Source of the DNA: Epibacterium ulvae
GTDB taxonomy: Bacteria > Pseudomonadota > Alphaproteobacteria > Rhodobacterales > Rhodobacteraceae
DNA: 64,000 nt
Assembly: GCF_018678075.1 (NCBI RefSeq)
Contig: NZ_JAHHIR010000022.1
Coordinates: forward strand, 124,001-188,000
Direction of reading: 5' to 3'
Shown here: piece by piece, positions 32,482 through 41,345 of the stretch
How positions within the stretch are numbered: the stretch's first letter is position 1
Layout: every line of letters starts with the position of its first letter
The notes under the pieces: generated by a model
Seen by the model: the letters and a program-made list of their open reading frames with translations, nothing else
Told to the model about the DNA's origin: nothing
The model's database searches: none
Position numbers and translations under genes: made by a program

Positions 32482-32706
32482 ATGGAAGGCGAACTCGCAC
32501 ACATCGGCGCTGGTCTGGCTGGCATGGGTACTGGTATTGCTGCACTGGGTGTTGGCAACGTTGCTGCTAACTTCTTGGCAGGCGCACTGCGCAACCCCTC
32601 TGCGGCTGCTTCGCAAACCGCAACTCTGTTCATCGGTATCGCATTTGCAGAAGCTCTGGGCATCTTCTCGTTCCTGGTTGCTCTGCTGCTGATGTTCGCC
32701 GTCTAA
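32482..32706 (+). CDS. atpE: ATP synthase F0 subunit c
   Basis: 74-residue hairpin of two membrane helices that forms the rotor ring. The proton-carrying Glu lies in [20 protein letters not shown] and the polar loop is ALRNPSAA, with the conserved Arg-Asn-Pro. No sodium-type ligand set (Gln and Ser/Thr around the Glu) is apparent, so proton coupling is inferred. AAGGAG lies 9 bases ahead. Codon bias is extreme and a stem-loop follows, both consistent with the need for many copies per enzyme. Confidence 0.97.
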   Translation: MEGELAHIGAGLAGMGTGIAALGVGNVAANFLAGALRNPSAAASQTATLFIGIAFAEALGIFSFLVALLLMFAV

Positions 32707-32733
32707 GAACCTTCGGAACCTTTTTCCTTACGG

Positions 32734-32764
32734 CCGGGCGGGGTGGTTTGCCCATACCGCCCGG
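32734..32764 (+). other. intercistronic hairpin between atpE and the b' gene
   Basis: CCGGGCGG and CCGCCCGG form a perfect 8-base stem around a 15-base loop. It is not followed by a T run. A likely role is to stabilise the upstream atpE message so that subunit c is made in excess of b and b'. Confidence 0.55.
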
Positions 32765-32793
32765 TGTAACGGCAAGTTCCTTAGGAGGACGAC

Positions 32794-33360
32794 ATGGCAT
32801 CAAACTCGCATGACGCAGGTCACGGTGCTGCAGACGCAGCCCACCACGCAGCAGATGCTGCGCATGGTTCGGGCGGTATGCCGCAACTGGACTTCTCGAC
32901 CTATGGAAACCAGATCTTCTGGCTCCTGGTCACTCTTGTCGTGATCTACTTCATCCTGTCGCGCATTGCGCTGCCCCGTATCGCTGCGGTGCTGGCGGAG
33001 CGTCAGGGAACCATTACGAATGACTTGGCTGCGGCCGAGGATCTGAAAGCCAAGGCTGTTGCGGCGGAAGACGCCTACAATAAAGCACTGGCCGAAGCGC
33101 GTGGCGAAGCGCAGCGTATTGCTGCTGACGCACGTGCCGCCATTCAGGCGGACCTGGACGAAGCCATCGCAAAGGCAGACGCCGATATCGCAGCAAAAGC
33201 TGCGGAAGCAGAAAAAGCCCTCGCCGAGATCAAAGCAGGCGCTTTGGAAGCTGTACAAGTTGTTGCAGCCGACACCGCAGCCGAGCTGGTTTCTGCCCTT
33301 GGTGGCAAGGCGGACGCAAAAGTAATCGCAGCTTCGGTTGCTGACCGGATGAAAGGATAG
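32794..33360 (+). CDS. atpX: ATP synthase F0 subunit b'
   Basis: 188-residue stator subunit. A His/Ala-rich N-terminal segment is followed by [20 protein letters not shown], its membrane helix, and then by a long Ala-rich coiled coil. Photosynthetic and related alphaproteobacteria have two b-type subunits, b and b', which form a heterodimeric stalk; this is the b' by its place before atpF. AGGAGG lies 7 bases before the ATG. The N-terminal His/Ala repeat has no known role. Confidence 0.9.
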   Translation: MASNSHDAGHGAADAAHHAADAAHGSGGMPQLDFSTYGNQIFWLLVTLVVIYFILSRIALPRIAAVLAERQGTITNDLAAAEDLKAKAVAAEDAYNKALAEARGEAQRIAADARAAIQADLDEAIAKADADIAAKAAEAEKALAEIKAGALEAVQVVAADTAAELVSALGGKADAKVIAASVADRMKG

Positions 33361-33364
33361 GGAC

Positions 33365-33928
33365 ATGCGCACAGTTATCGCTCTTGCCCTGACCCTGGGT
33401 GCTGCTAGCCCGGCTTTGGCCGCATCTGGTGGCAAATTTCTGGCAATGGACAACACAGACTTTGTTGTTCTGCTGGCGTTCCTGCTGTTTGTTGGCATTC
33501 TGCTTTATGTCAAAGTGCCTGGCCTTTTGGGCAAGCAACTTGACGATCGTGCCGAAGGTATCCGCAAGGAGCTGGACGAAGCACGTGCTCTGCGTGAAGA
33601 AGCACAGACCATTCTGGCCTCTTACGAGCGCAAGCAAAAGGAAGTCAGCGAACAAGCTGATCGGATCGTTGCAAGCGCCCGCGAAGAAGCCACTGCGGCG
33701 GCTGAACAAGCCAAAGCGGATCTGAAAGTCTCGATCGAACGTCGCCTTGCTGCGGCCCAAGATCAGATTGCTTCTGCAGAAGCGTCCGCGATCAAGGAAG
33801 TGCGCGACCAGGCAATCGACGTTGCCGTAAACGTTGCGGATGACGTGATCTCTAAACAGCTGTCTGCCGCTGAGGCAAACAAGCTGATTGATGCGGCCAT
33901 CGCTGACGTCGATAGCAAGCTGCACTAA
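33365..33928 (+). CDS. atpF: ATP synthase F0 subunit b
   Basis: 187-residue stator subunit. It begins with a signal-like segment, RTVIALALTLGAASPALA, then the membrane helix TDFVVLLAFLLFVGILLYVK and a long charged coiled coil (for example GIRKELDEARALREEAQTIL) that reaches F1 subunit delta. It follows b' by 4 bases and is the last gene of this F0 operon, closed by a strong terminator. The F1 genes are elsewhere, as is usual in Rhodobacteraceae. Confidence 0.94.
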   Translation: MRTVIALALTLGAASPALAASGGKFLAMDNTDFVVLLAFLLFVGILLYVKVPGLLGKQLDDRAEGIRKELDEARALREEAQTILASYERKQKEVSEQADRIVASAREEATAAAEQAKADLKVSIERRLAAAQDQIASAEASAIKEVRDQAIDVAVNVADDVISKQLSAAEANKLIDAAIADVDSKLH

Positions 33929-33953
33929 ACCAGCTTCACATAAGTAATTGATG

Positions 33954-33986
33954 AAACCCGGCCTTTGCGCCGGGTTTTTCTTTTTT
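33954..33986 (+). terminator. intrinsic terminator of the atp F0 operon
   Basis: AAACCCGGC and GCCGGGTTT form a perfect 9-base stem around CTTTGC, followed by TTCTTTTTT. A textbook factor-independent terminator 25 bases after the atpF stop. Confidence 0.92.
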
Positions 33987-34087
33987 GCTGTTTTGTGAAT
34001 TTTTTGTGAAACCTGTGGTTGTTAACCGGAGGATAGCGGCTGATCTGTTAAGAAGTGGATCGACATCAACCAAGCGGTTTGGCCGAA

Positions 34088-34897
34088 ATGCTGGATTCAC
34101 TCTCCATTCGCGATCACATGAAAACCGAGACCACGCAGGCGGGTCCGGTTATTTCGGTGCGCGGGTTGGGGCTGACGTTTGGCCGCACGGATGTTTTGCA
34201 AGATGTCAGCTTCGACCTCGTTCAGGGAGAGGTGACGTGCCTGTTGGGTGCATTTGGCAGCGGTAAATCGATGTTGTTGCGTTGCCTGAACCGCACGGCC
34301 GAAGAGCTGCCAAGGGCCAAGCAGACTGGGACTGTGTTCCTGCGGGATCGCGACGTGATGGATCCGACGTGGGATCTGCCGCTGATCCGACGCACGGTTG
34401 CGTTGATCCCTGAGGTCCATAATCCGTTTCCCATGTCCACCTGGGACAACCTCGCCTATGTGCTGCGCCTACATCGATTGGCCAAGGCTAAAGCCGATCA
34501 GGAACCCCTGATCGAAGCCGCGCTGCGGCGTGTAGGGATCTGGGACGACGTGAAGGACCGATTGCACCACGCCCCAGTCCACCGGATGGAGCCGATGATG
34601 CAGCGGTTGATCTGCATTGCCCGCGCGCTGATGTTGGAGCCACAGATCTTGCTGCTGGATGAACCGTCTTCAGGCACCGATTGTATCGATCTGCATCGCC
34701 TTGATGCGCTATTGGCGGATCTTAAACGGGATATGTCTGTGGTCCTCAGCACGCCATCGTTGAAGGTCGCCGCGAATGTCTCGGACCGTGCGGCGCATTT
34801 GGATGGTGGAAGGGTGTTGGAGCTGGATGCGACCGAGTTGGTTTTGACCAATGCGCAAAACCCGACCACCAAAGCATTTGTCGAGGCACATTGCTGA
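34088..34897 (+). CDS. orphan PstB-like ABC ATPase lacking signature and H-loop
   Basis: About 269 residues, in the PstB (phosphate importer ATPase) branch of the family. Walker A is GAFGSGKSM and Walker B ILLLDEPSSGTD, both intact. The signature, normally LSGGQQQR, is HRMEPMMQR, and the H-loop, normally VTHNM, is LSTPSL, so the residues that sense ATP across the dimer are gone. No permease or binding protein gene is near. It may bind nucleotide but is unlikely to drive transport in the usual way; a regulatory or stress role is possible. The start is uncertain: GTG 34055 and ATG 34118 are in frame and none has a good ribosome site. Confidence 0.7.
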   Translation: MLDSLSIRDHMKTETTQAGPVISVRGLGLTFGRTDVLQDVSFDLVQGEVTCLLGAFGSGKSMLLRCLNRTAEELPRAKQTGTVFLRDRDVMDPTWDLPLIRRTVALIPEVHNPFPMSTWDNLAYVLRLHRLAKAKADQEPLIEAALRRVGIWDDVKDRLHHAPVHRMEPMMQRLICIARALMLEPQILLLDEPSSGTDCIDLHRLDALLADLKRDMSVVLSTPSLKVAANVSDRAAHLDGGRVLELDATELVLTNAQNPTTKAFVEAHC

Positions 34898-34900
34898 GCT

Positions 34901-35671
34901 TCAACGCTGTTCGGTCTCTTTCTCGAGCTTCTGGCGCGCAATTTCCGCATTGCGTTGCGCACGCTGGTGTTCGCGCAGGCAGATCTCGACAAAGTCCAGA
35001 TGGGCCTCGACGGCATAGCGTGCTCCGTCTCCATCGCGAGCCTGAATGGCGACGTTTATCGCTTTGTGTTGATCCAGCAAGGCCTCGCGCGTGGTATTGC
35101 CCTGGAACATGATACGGCGGTTGTAGAACACGCCTTGGTGCAGCAATTCGAGCATCGACCGCATCACATGCAGCATCACCACGTTGTGGCTGGCGTCCAT
35201 GATGGCCGAATGAAACTGCGCGTCCAGCTTTGCCGCTTCTTCCGACGACGCAGGATCGCCGGCGGCTTCCATCCGGTCATAGATGGTTTGAATGATGCGC
35301 AGGTCTTCGTCCGATCCCAATCGCGCTGCGCGTTCGGCTGCGTGCCCTTCGATATCACGGCGAAACGACAGGTAATCAAACACCGCCTCGTCATGGCGGG
35401 CAAACAGATCCACCAAAGCGGGGGAAAACGCAGACCCCAGCACATCGGCGACATAGACGCCGGACCCTGCCTTGGCGCTCAACAATCCGCGGTCCTGCAA
35501 TTCCGACAAAGCATCCCGCAGCGAGGGGCGGGACACGCCCAACCGGTCCGCAAGGTCACGCTCTGACGGCAACCGGTCACCGGGCACCAACACGCCGCGC
35601 AGGATCAAGAGCTCGATTTGGCGAACAACAGCAACAGAAAGCTTGGCAGCAGTGACTTTTTGGAAGGGCAT
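34901..35671 (-). CDS. GntR-family regulator, FadR/FCD subgroup
   Basis: 256-residue regulator. The N-terminal winged helix reads LILRGVLVPGDRLPSERDLA and LGVSRPSLRDALSELQDRGL, then GSGVYVADV. The C-terminal helical FCD domain (residues ~95-230) contains the metal-binding pattern of this subgroup, including LDAQFHSAIMDASHN and QHKAIN with His ligands, so its ligand is probably a small carboxylate. The sequence is PdhR/LldR-like. It is divergent from an aminotransferase and a perfect palindrome lies 20 bases before its start, so it very likely represses itself and the aminotransferase. It ends 3 bases from the convergent PstB-like gene. Confidence 0.88.
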   Translation of the reverse strand: MPFQKVTAAKLSVAVVRQIELLILRGVLVPGDRLPSERDLADRLGVSRPSLRDALSELQDRGLLSAKAGSGVYVADVLGSAFSPALVDLFARHDEAVFDYLSFRRDIEGHAAERAARLGSDEDLRIIQTIYDRMEAAGDPASSEEAAKLDAQFHSAIMDASHNVVMLHVMRSMLELLHQGVFYNRRIMFQGNTTREALLDQHKAINVAIQARDGDGARYAVEAHLDFVEICLREHQRAQRNAEIARQKLEKETEQR

Positions 35672-35690
35672 GGACGTCCCGTGATTTGTT

Positions 35691-35719
35691 CTATGTGGTC
35701 AAATCATTTGACCACATAG
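35691..35719. promoter_or_regulatory. perfect palindromic operator for the GntR regulator
   Basis: Arms CTATGTGGTCAAAT and ATTTGACCACATAG are exact reverse complements around a single C, 29 bases in all. The TGGTC and GACCA cores are typical of FadR/FCD-type GntR operators. It lies between the divergent GntR and aminotransferase genes, 19 bases upstream of the regulator's start codon, so binding would cover the regulator's promoter or leader. Confidence 0.8.
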
Positions 35720-35821
35720 GGTGCGCAGCCTCAAGCAGATGGATTGAATATGGTAGGTCAGTAATGTTGACTTAATGGCGCGAATCCCATAGGCATGCCG
35801 TAGCAAAGCGAAAGGTTTCAC

Positions 35822-37033
35822 ATGGATTTCCGACATAATTTTTCTTCTCGCAGTGAAAAAATGAAAGCTTCGGAAATTCGCGAGCTTTTGAAACTGCTCA
35901 ATCGCCCCGGAGTCATTTCTTTTGCGGGTGGTATTCCCGACCCTGCCTTGTTTCCCAACGACGCCTTGGCCACCGCGGGCGAGGGCGCATTGTCCGGGCC
36001 TGCCGCCGCGATGGCTCTGCAGTATTCCGTCAGCGAAGGCTATCTGCCGCTGCGCGAGTGGATTGTGGGGCATATGGCGCGCTTGGGCGTGACCTGCGAC
36101 GTGGAGAACGTGCTGATCACCTCTGGATCGCAGCAGGCGTTGGATTACATCGGCAAACTGTTCCTGTCGCCGGGCGACACTGCGTTGGTGCAATGGCCGA
36201 CATACCTCGGTGCACTGGGGGCGTTTAATGCCTATGAGCCGCGTTTTGATCGGCTGCACCCACAGGACAATCGCAGCGTAAAAGACATCATAGCCGCGGC
36301 CCAAGCCGAGGGAAGTCAGGTGAAGTTTGCCTATGTCACGCCCGAGTTTGCCAATCCAACCGGTGTGACCCTGACGCGTGAAGAGCGGTTGAACATTCTG
36401 CATCGCGCGGCAGATCTGGGTGCAATGGTCATTGAAGACGCCGCCTATCAGGGTTTGCGGTATGATGGTGACAGCATTCCACCAATCTTGGCGCTGGAAC
36501 AAGAACAACAGGAGGATATGGACAAATGTCGGACCCTCTATTGCGGCACGTTCTCCAAAACCCTGTCGCCGGGTCTGCGGGTTGGCTGGGTGGTTGGCGC
36601 GCGGTCGGTGGTTGACCAGATGGTGCTGATCAAACAAGCCTCGGACCTGCATTCTTCCACGTTAAACCAGATGATGGTCACTGAGGTGGTCACCCAGGAT
36701 TTTGACGCCCACATTGAACGGTTGGTGGCCAGCTATGGTGCGCGCCGGGATGAGATGTTGAAGGCGCTGGATCAGGAGATGCCCGAGGGTGTGGAGTGGA
36801 GCCATCCCGAAGGCGGCATGTTCATCTGGCTCACCCTGCCCGAACAGTTGGACGGTGCCGAGGTGTTGAAATGGGCTCTTGATCACTTGAACGTGGCCTT
36901 TGTGCCGGGGCAGGCGTTCTTTGCCGATGGCAGCGGGTCCAACACGATCCGGCTCAGTTTTTCCTGTGCATCTGCCGAGCAGACGCAGGTGGGGATCAAA
37001 CGTCTGGGCCAGGCAATCCGCCATTTCCTGTAG
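35822..37033 (+). CDS. PLP-dependent class I/II aminotransferase (LysN/MocR-type domain)
   Basis: 403-residue fold-type I aminotransferase. The PLP lysine is in GTFSKTLSPGLRVGWVVG. Other family marks are ISFAGGIPDPALFP near the N terminus, ITSGSQQALDYIGKLFLSPG, YVTPEFANPTG and the substrate Arg in SNTIRLSFSC. It most resembles 2-aminoadipate/aromatic aminotransferases of the LysN type. The substrate is not decided by sequence. It is divergent from a GntR regulator and lies downstream of its palindromic site, so it is probably induced by its amino acid or keto acid. Confidence 0.86.
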   Translation: MDFRHNFSSRSEKMKASEIRELLKLLNRPGVISFAGGIPDPALFPNDALATAGEGALSGPAAAMALQYSVSEGYLPLREWIVGHMARLGVTCDVENVLITSGSQQALDYIGKLFLSPGDTALVQWPTYLGALGAFNAYEPRFDRLHPQDNRSVKDIIAAAQAEGSQVKFAYVTPEFANPTGVTLTREERLNILHRAADLGAMVIEDAAYQGLRYDGDSIPPILALEQEQQEDMDKCRTLYCGTFSKTLSPGLRVGWVVGARSVVDQMVLIKQASDLHSSTLNQMMVTEVVTQDFDAHIERLVASYGARRDEMLKALDQEMPEGVEWSHPEGGMFIWLTLPEQLDGAEVLKWALDHLNVAFVPGQAFFADGSGSNTIRLSFSCASAEQTQVGIKRLGQAIRHFL

Positions 37034-37166
37034 GGTTCCGTTCAACCGGCGGTTTTCTGACCTTGGCGTGCGACTGTCATTGCAGCGCTGATCAATCCGC
37101 GCTAGATGGCAGCGCTCAGCCTTTGGAAATGAGGTTGAGATCAAAATGCACGCGTAATCGCGTGAG

Positions 37167-37175
37167 TTATCCACA
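37167..37175 (+). promoter_or_regulatory. single perfect DnaA box upstream of smc
   Basis: TTATCCACA, the strict DnaA-box consensus, about 110 bases before the smc start. Only one copy is present, and no cluster or AT-rich unwinding element is near, so this is not an origin. It could let DnaA influence smc transcription. Chance occurrence cannot be excluded. The rest of the 250-base gap holds nothing recognisable. Confidence 0.35.
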
Positions 37176-37285
37176 AGATATAGGGTCGCGAACCCGATTT
37201 CAGCCTTTATATGGGGTGCTGCCACGTTGACAGCCCAGCCTCAATTCGCTGAAATCACCAGTGAGTGTTGGCGAGAGAGGTCACT

Positions 37286-40200
37286 TTGCGCTTTTCCAAG
37301 CTTCGGTTGAACGGTTTCAAAAGCTTTGTTGATCCAACGGATCTGATCATTTCGGATGGTCTCACGGGGGTTGTCGGGCCAAATGGCTGCGGCAAGTCCA
37401 ATCTGTTGGAAGCCCTGCGGTGGGTGATGGGGGAAACCCGGCCCAAGGCGATGCGCGGTGCGGGCATGGAAGATGTGATCTTTGCCGGGGCCAGCGCACG
37501 ACCCGCCCGGAATTTTGCCGAAGTCAGCCTGTTGATCGACAACAGCGAACGCTTGGCGCCGTCCGGGTTCAACGATGCCGATCAATTGGACATCGTGCGC
37601 CGGATCACCCGCGATGTTGGCAGCGCGTTTAAATCCAATGGCAAAGACACCCGCGCGCGCGATGTGCAGATGTTGTTTGCCGATGCCTCTACCGGTGCAC
37701 ATTCGCCGTCTTTGGTGCGTCAGGGGCAGATTTCTGAGCTGATCAACGCCAAACCCAAGGCGCGCCGACGTATTCTGGAAGAGGCTGCCGGTATCTCAGG
37801 CCTCTATCAGCGCCGCCACGAAGCTGAGTTGAAGCTGAAGAGCACCGAACAGAACCTGTTGCGGGTGGATGATGTGATTGAACAGCTGGCCGGTCAGCTG
37901 GGGCAATTGGCCCGCCAGGCCCGCCAGGCGCAACGTTATCGCAGTATTGGTGAGACGCTGCGCCACGCCGAAGGAGCCTTGTTGTATCGTCGTTGGCGCG
38001 AGGCTGATGAGGCCCGCCTGACGTCCGAGGAAACGCTGCGTATTCGTGTGACCCAAGCCGCAAAAGGCGAGGCATTGGCGCGCGCTGCGGCGGAAAAACG
38101 CGTTCAGGCCGACGGCAAACTGCCGCCCTTGCGCGAAGAAGAAGCCATCGCAACCGCGATTTTGCAGCGGTTTGTGGTGCAGCGCGATGCTCTGTCCGAC
38201 CAGGACGCCCAGGCCCGCCAGACGATTGAGACGCTGAACAACCGTATTCGCCAGTTGGGCGCGGATATCGATCGCGAAAGCGGGTTGAACCGTGACGCGG
38301 GTGAGACGATCGAGCGTTTGGAATGGGAGCAGCGCGAGCTGGAGAAGGCCGGTGATGGTCAGGATGACCGCCTGTCCGAGGCCGCCGAGCTGACCCGCAA
38401 TGCAACCACCGTCTTGCAGCGCCGCGAAGACCATCTGGCGCAAGTCACCGAAGATGTTGCGCGTCTGGCAGCGCGTCACCAATCAGCGCGCCGTCTGGTC
38501 GAAGATTGCAAACGCGCCGCCGAACGCGCCACCAGCGAAGGTGCGACCGCACGTGGTGCCATGGATGCTGCGCGTGCGCATTTGCAGCAGGCACACGACC
38601 TGCGTGACGCTGCCATTGACGCGGAAGAAGAAGCGCGCGCTGCAGCGGAAGATGCCGAAGAGGCCTTGGCCGCCGCTGACGAGCTGCGCACCGAGACACA
38701 AGCCCGCGAATCTGAGGCCCGGTCCCAGAAATCTGAGGCGGATGGCGAATTGGGGGCCTTGCGCTCGGAAGCGGTGGCGCTGGCCAAATTGGTGGAACGC
38801 GACACCGCAGAGGGCGGGCAGGTTCTGGATGATCTGCGTGTGGCTCCGGGATATGAAAAAGCGCTGGGGGCGGCCTTGGCGGATGATCTGCGCGCGCCCT
38901 TGGCGGATGTGGATGGCCCTTCTGGTTGGCTGGCCTTGCCTGGCTATGACCGCGAGGCGGATTTGCCCGAGGGGGTGAAACCCTTGGCATTGTTTGTGTC
39001 CGGGCCCGATGCGCTGTCCCGCCGGATGACCCAGATTGGGGTTGTTGATGCGGATTTGGCCGCGCAATTGCAGGCGCGTTTGCGTCCCGGACAACGTCTG
39101 GTCACCGTCGAAGGTGATCTGTGGCGTTGGGATGGCTATCGCGCCTGGGCCGAAGATGCGCCAAGTGCGGCTGCGCTGCGCCTGGAGCAGATGAACCGGT
39201 TGGAAGCGTTGAAGCAAGACGTGGAACATGCCGAGGCGCGCGCTGCGGGTCTATCAGCCGCGCATGAGACATTGATGCGCAAATTGACCGAGGTGACCGC
39301 AGCGGATCAGGCGGCCCGACAAGCCCGTCGTGTGTCGGATCAGCGTGTCGCAGATGCCGCCCGCGCGCTGAGCAAGGCCGAGGCCGAGTGCAACCTGTCA
39401 GATGCCAAGCTGGAGACGCTGACCGTTGCGCTGGCCCGTCATACCGAAGATGCGGAAGCCGCCACCGAACGGCTGGCCGAGGCGCAGGACGCGGTTGAAG
39501 ACCTTGGCGATCTGGAAGCCGCGCGTGTCGCGGTTGAAGATATCAAACACAGCGTCGAGGCCGCGCGGATCACGATGATCAGCCACCGCTCTGCCCATGA
39601 TGAGCTGCGCCGCGATGGCGAAGCGCGGGTGCGGCGCAAGCAGGAAGTTATCAAAGAGCTGTCGGGCTGGAAACACCGTCTGGAAACCGCCGAACGCCGG
39701 ATTTCGGAACTGGTGCAACGCCGCGACGCCAGCCAGGACGAGCTGGAAGAGGCGATGGCGAAACCCGCCGAAATCGAAGAGACCCGCGATGAGCTGAATG
39801 CCTCGATCGAGGATGCCGAGGCGCGTAAATCAGCCGCCACCGAGACTTTGATCACCGCCGAAGCGTCCCTGCGCGAAGCCTCGCAGCATGAGAAAGAGGC
39901 CGAACGCCTTGCCTCGGACGCGCGGGAAGAACGGGCCCGTGCCGAAGCGTTGACAGACAGCGCGCGCGAGGCGGTTCAAGCCGCAGCAGGACGTATCATC
40001 GAAGAGCAGCAGGTGACACCCCAGGCGTTGTTGGAGCGTCTGGGCGTCAGTCTGGAAGAGATCGAAGACGTTGATGTGCTGGAAACCCAAGTTGGCCAGT
40101 TGAAACGACAGCGGGACTCGCTCGGAGCGGTGAACCTGCGCGCCGAGGAAGACGCCCGCGAGATCCAGGAAGAACACGACCATCTGGTGTCGGAAAAACG

Positions 40201-40741
40201 CGATCTGGAAGAGGCGGTGAAAACCCTGCGTGCGGGGATTTCCAGCCTCAACCGGGAAGGGCGTGAACGTTTGTTGACGGCCTTTGAACAGGTCAACAGC
40301 AGCTTTACATCGCTGTTTCAGCATCTGTTTGGCGGTGGTGAGGCCAATCTGGTGATGGTCGAAAGCGATGATCCGCTGGACGCCGGTTTGGAAATCATGT
40401 GCCAGCCACCGGGCAAAAAACTGTCGACCCTGTCGTTGCTGTCGGGCGGTGAGCAAACGCTAACCGCGCTGGCGCTGATCTTTGCGGTGTTCTTGTCGAA
40501 TCCAGCGCCGATCTGTGTCCTGGATGAGGTCGATGCGCCGCTGGATGACGCCAATGTCACCCGATTTTGCGATCTGTTGGATGAGATGTGCCGCCAGACC
40601 GACACGCGGTTCTTGATCATCACTCACCATGCAGTGACCATGGCGCGGATGGACCGCCTGTTCGGGGTCACCATGCAGGAAAAAGGTGTCAGCCAGCTGG
40701 TGTCAGTGGATCTGAAAAAAGCCGAGGCGATGGTCGCCTAA
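37286..40741 (+). CDS. smc: chromosome segregation protein SMC
   Basis: 1151-residue condensin ATPase. The N-terminal head has LNGFKSFVDPTDLIISDG and Walker A GPNGCGKSN. Two long coiled coils flank a hinge around residues 515-630 (GYEKALGAALADDLRAPLAD). The C-terminal head has the signature LSLLSGGEQTLTALAL and Walker B ICVLDEVDAPLDDAN. The start is a TTG at 37286 giving MRFSKLRLNGF, with GAGG 5 bases ahead; the frame is open a few codons upstream. The kleisin genes scpA/scpB are not in the window. Confidence 0.95.
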   Translation: MRFSKLRLNGFKSFVDPTDLIISDGLTGVVGPNGCGKSNLLEALRWVMGETRPKAMRGAGMEDVIFAGASARPARNFAEVSLLIDNSERLAPSGFNDADQLDIVRRITRDVGSAFKSNGKDTRARDVQMLFADASTGAHSPSLVRQGQISELINAKPKARRRILEEAAGISGLYQRRHEAELKLKSTEQNLLRVDDVIEQLAGQLGQLARQARQAQRYRSIGETLRHAEGALLYRRWREADEARLTSEETLRIRVTQAAKGEALARAAAEKRVQADGKLPPLREEEAIATAILQRFVVQRDALSDQDAQARQTIETLNNRIRQLGADIDRESGLNRDAGETIERLEWEQRELEKAGDGQDDRLSEAAELTRNATTVLQRREDHLAQVTEDVARLAARHQSARRLVEDCKRAAERATSEGATARGAMDAARAHLQQAHDLRDAAIDAEEEARAAAEDAEEALAAADELRTETQARESEARSQKSEADGELGALRSEAVALAKLVERDTAEGGQVLDDLRVAPGYEKALGAALADDLRAPLADVDGPSGWLALPGYDREADLPEGVKPLALFVSGPDALSRRMTQIGVVDADLAAQLQARLRPGQRLVTVEGDLWRWDGYRAWAEDAPSAAALRLEQMNRLEALKQDVEHAEARAAGLSAAHETLMRKLTEVTAADQAARQARRVSDQRVADAARALSKAEAECNLSDAKLETLTVALARHTEDAEAATERLAEAQDAVEDLGDLEAARVAVEDIKHSVEAARITMISHRSAHDELRRDGEARVRRKQEVIKELSGWKHRLETAERRISELVQRRDASQDELEEAMAKPAEIEETRDELNASIEDAEARKSAATETLITAEASLREASQHEKEAERLASDAREERARAEALTDSAREAVQAAAGRIIEEQQVTPQALLERLGVSLEEIEDVDVLETQVGQLKRQRDSLGAVNLRAEEDAREIQEEHDHLVSEKRDLEEAVKTLRAGISSLNREGRERLLTAFEQVNSSFTSLFQHLFGGGEANLVMVESDDPLDAGLEIMCQPPGKKLSTLSLLSGGEQTLTALALIFAVFLSNPAPICVLDEVDAPLDDANVTRFCDLLDEMCRQTDTRFLIITHHAVTMARMDRLFGVTMQEKGVSQLVSVDLKKAEAMVA

Positions 40742-40804
40742 ATATTGTCACTTTAGGCTCCTAAGGCGTTAAGCTGTATTTGGGGCTAAATGGGAGGCTA
40801 TTTC

Positions 40805-41287
40805 ATGAATTTCATTGCTAAAACTTTGGGGGCGATCTGCCTGAGCACCGGACTGATTGCCGGAGCCGTCAGCGCACAAGAGAGCAATATCACAGCGTTG
40901 ACGCCGGGCAGCCTGTCGACGTTTCTGGACGGCGAAGAGATCGCATATGAACAGTCAGTGGACGACGTTGGCGATCCCAAATTTGACGTCGACTATTACG
41001 GTATTGAATTTTCGGTGTTTTATTATGGATGCCGGGACAACGTTGACTGCGACTCAATCCAGTTCTTTTCAGGCTATGATGTGAACGGTGGCATTCGCTT
41101 GTCCAAAATCAACAGCTGGAACAAAGACAACCGCAACGCGCGGGCCTATATCTCTGACAATGGATCGGTATGGGTGGAACAAGACGTGTTCTTGGGGCAG
41201 CACGGCCTGCACCCGGATGACTTTGCCAAGGCAATTGGCGTTTGGACCGGCGTTCAGAAAGAGTTCGAAACCTACATCGGATGGTGA
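40805..41287 (+). CDS. YbjN domain-containing secreted protein
   Basis: 160 residues with a Sec signal peptide (NFIAKTLGAICLSTGLIAGA, likely cut after VSA). The mature part matches the YbjN pattern: a strand pair ending IEFSVFYYGC, then CDSIQFFSGYDVNGGIRLSK, Trp-Asn and SVWVEQDVFLGQHGLHPDDF. YbjN proteins have a chaperone-like fold of unclear role; periplasmic versions are common in this group. GGAGG lies 7 bases before the ATG. It follows smc on the same strand but after a gap. Confidence 0.78.
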   Translation: MNFIAKTLGAICLSTGLIAGAVSAQESNITALTPGSLSTFLDGEEIAYEQSVDDVGDPKFDVDYYGIEFSVFYYGCRDNVDCDSIQFFSGYDVNGGIRLSKINSWNKDNRNARAYISDNGSVWVEQDVFLGQHGLHPDDFAKAIGVWTGVQKEFETYIGW

Positions 41288-41345
41288 GCCGGCGCGTCAC
41301 ATCAACGTGACGCCTGTTTCAAAGCTTTGTGCTTAAGGTGGCCTT

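Noticed and set aside
37034-37285. Replication origin near smc
   Set aside because: A single DnaA box without a cluster, an AT-rich unwinding region or neighbouring origin genes is not an origin.
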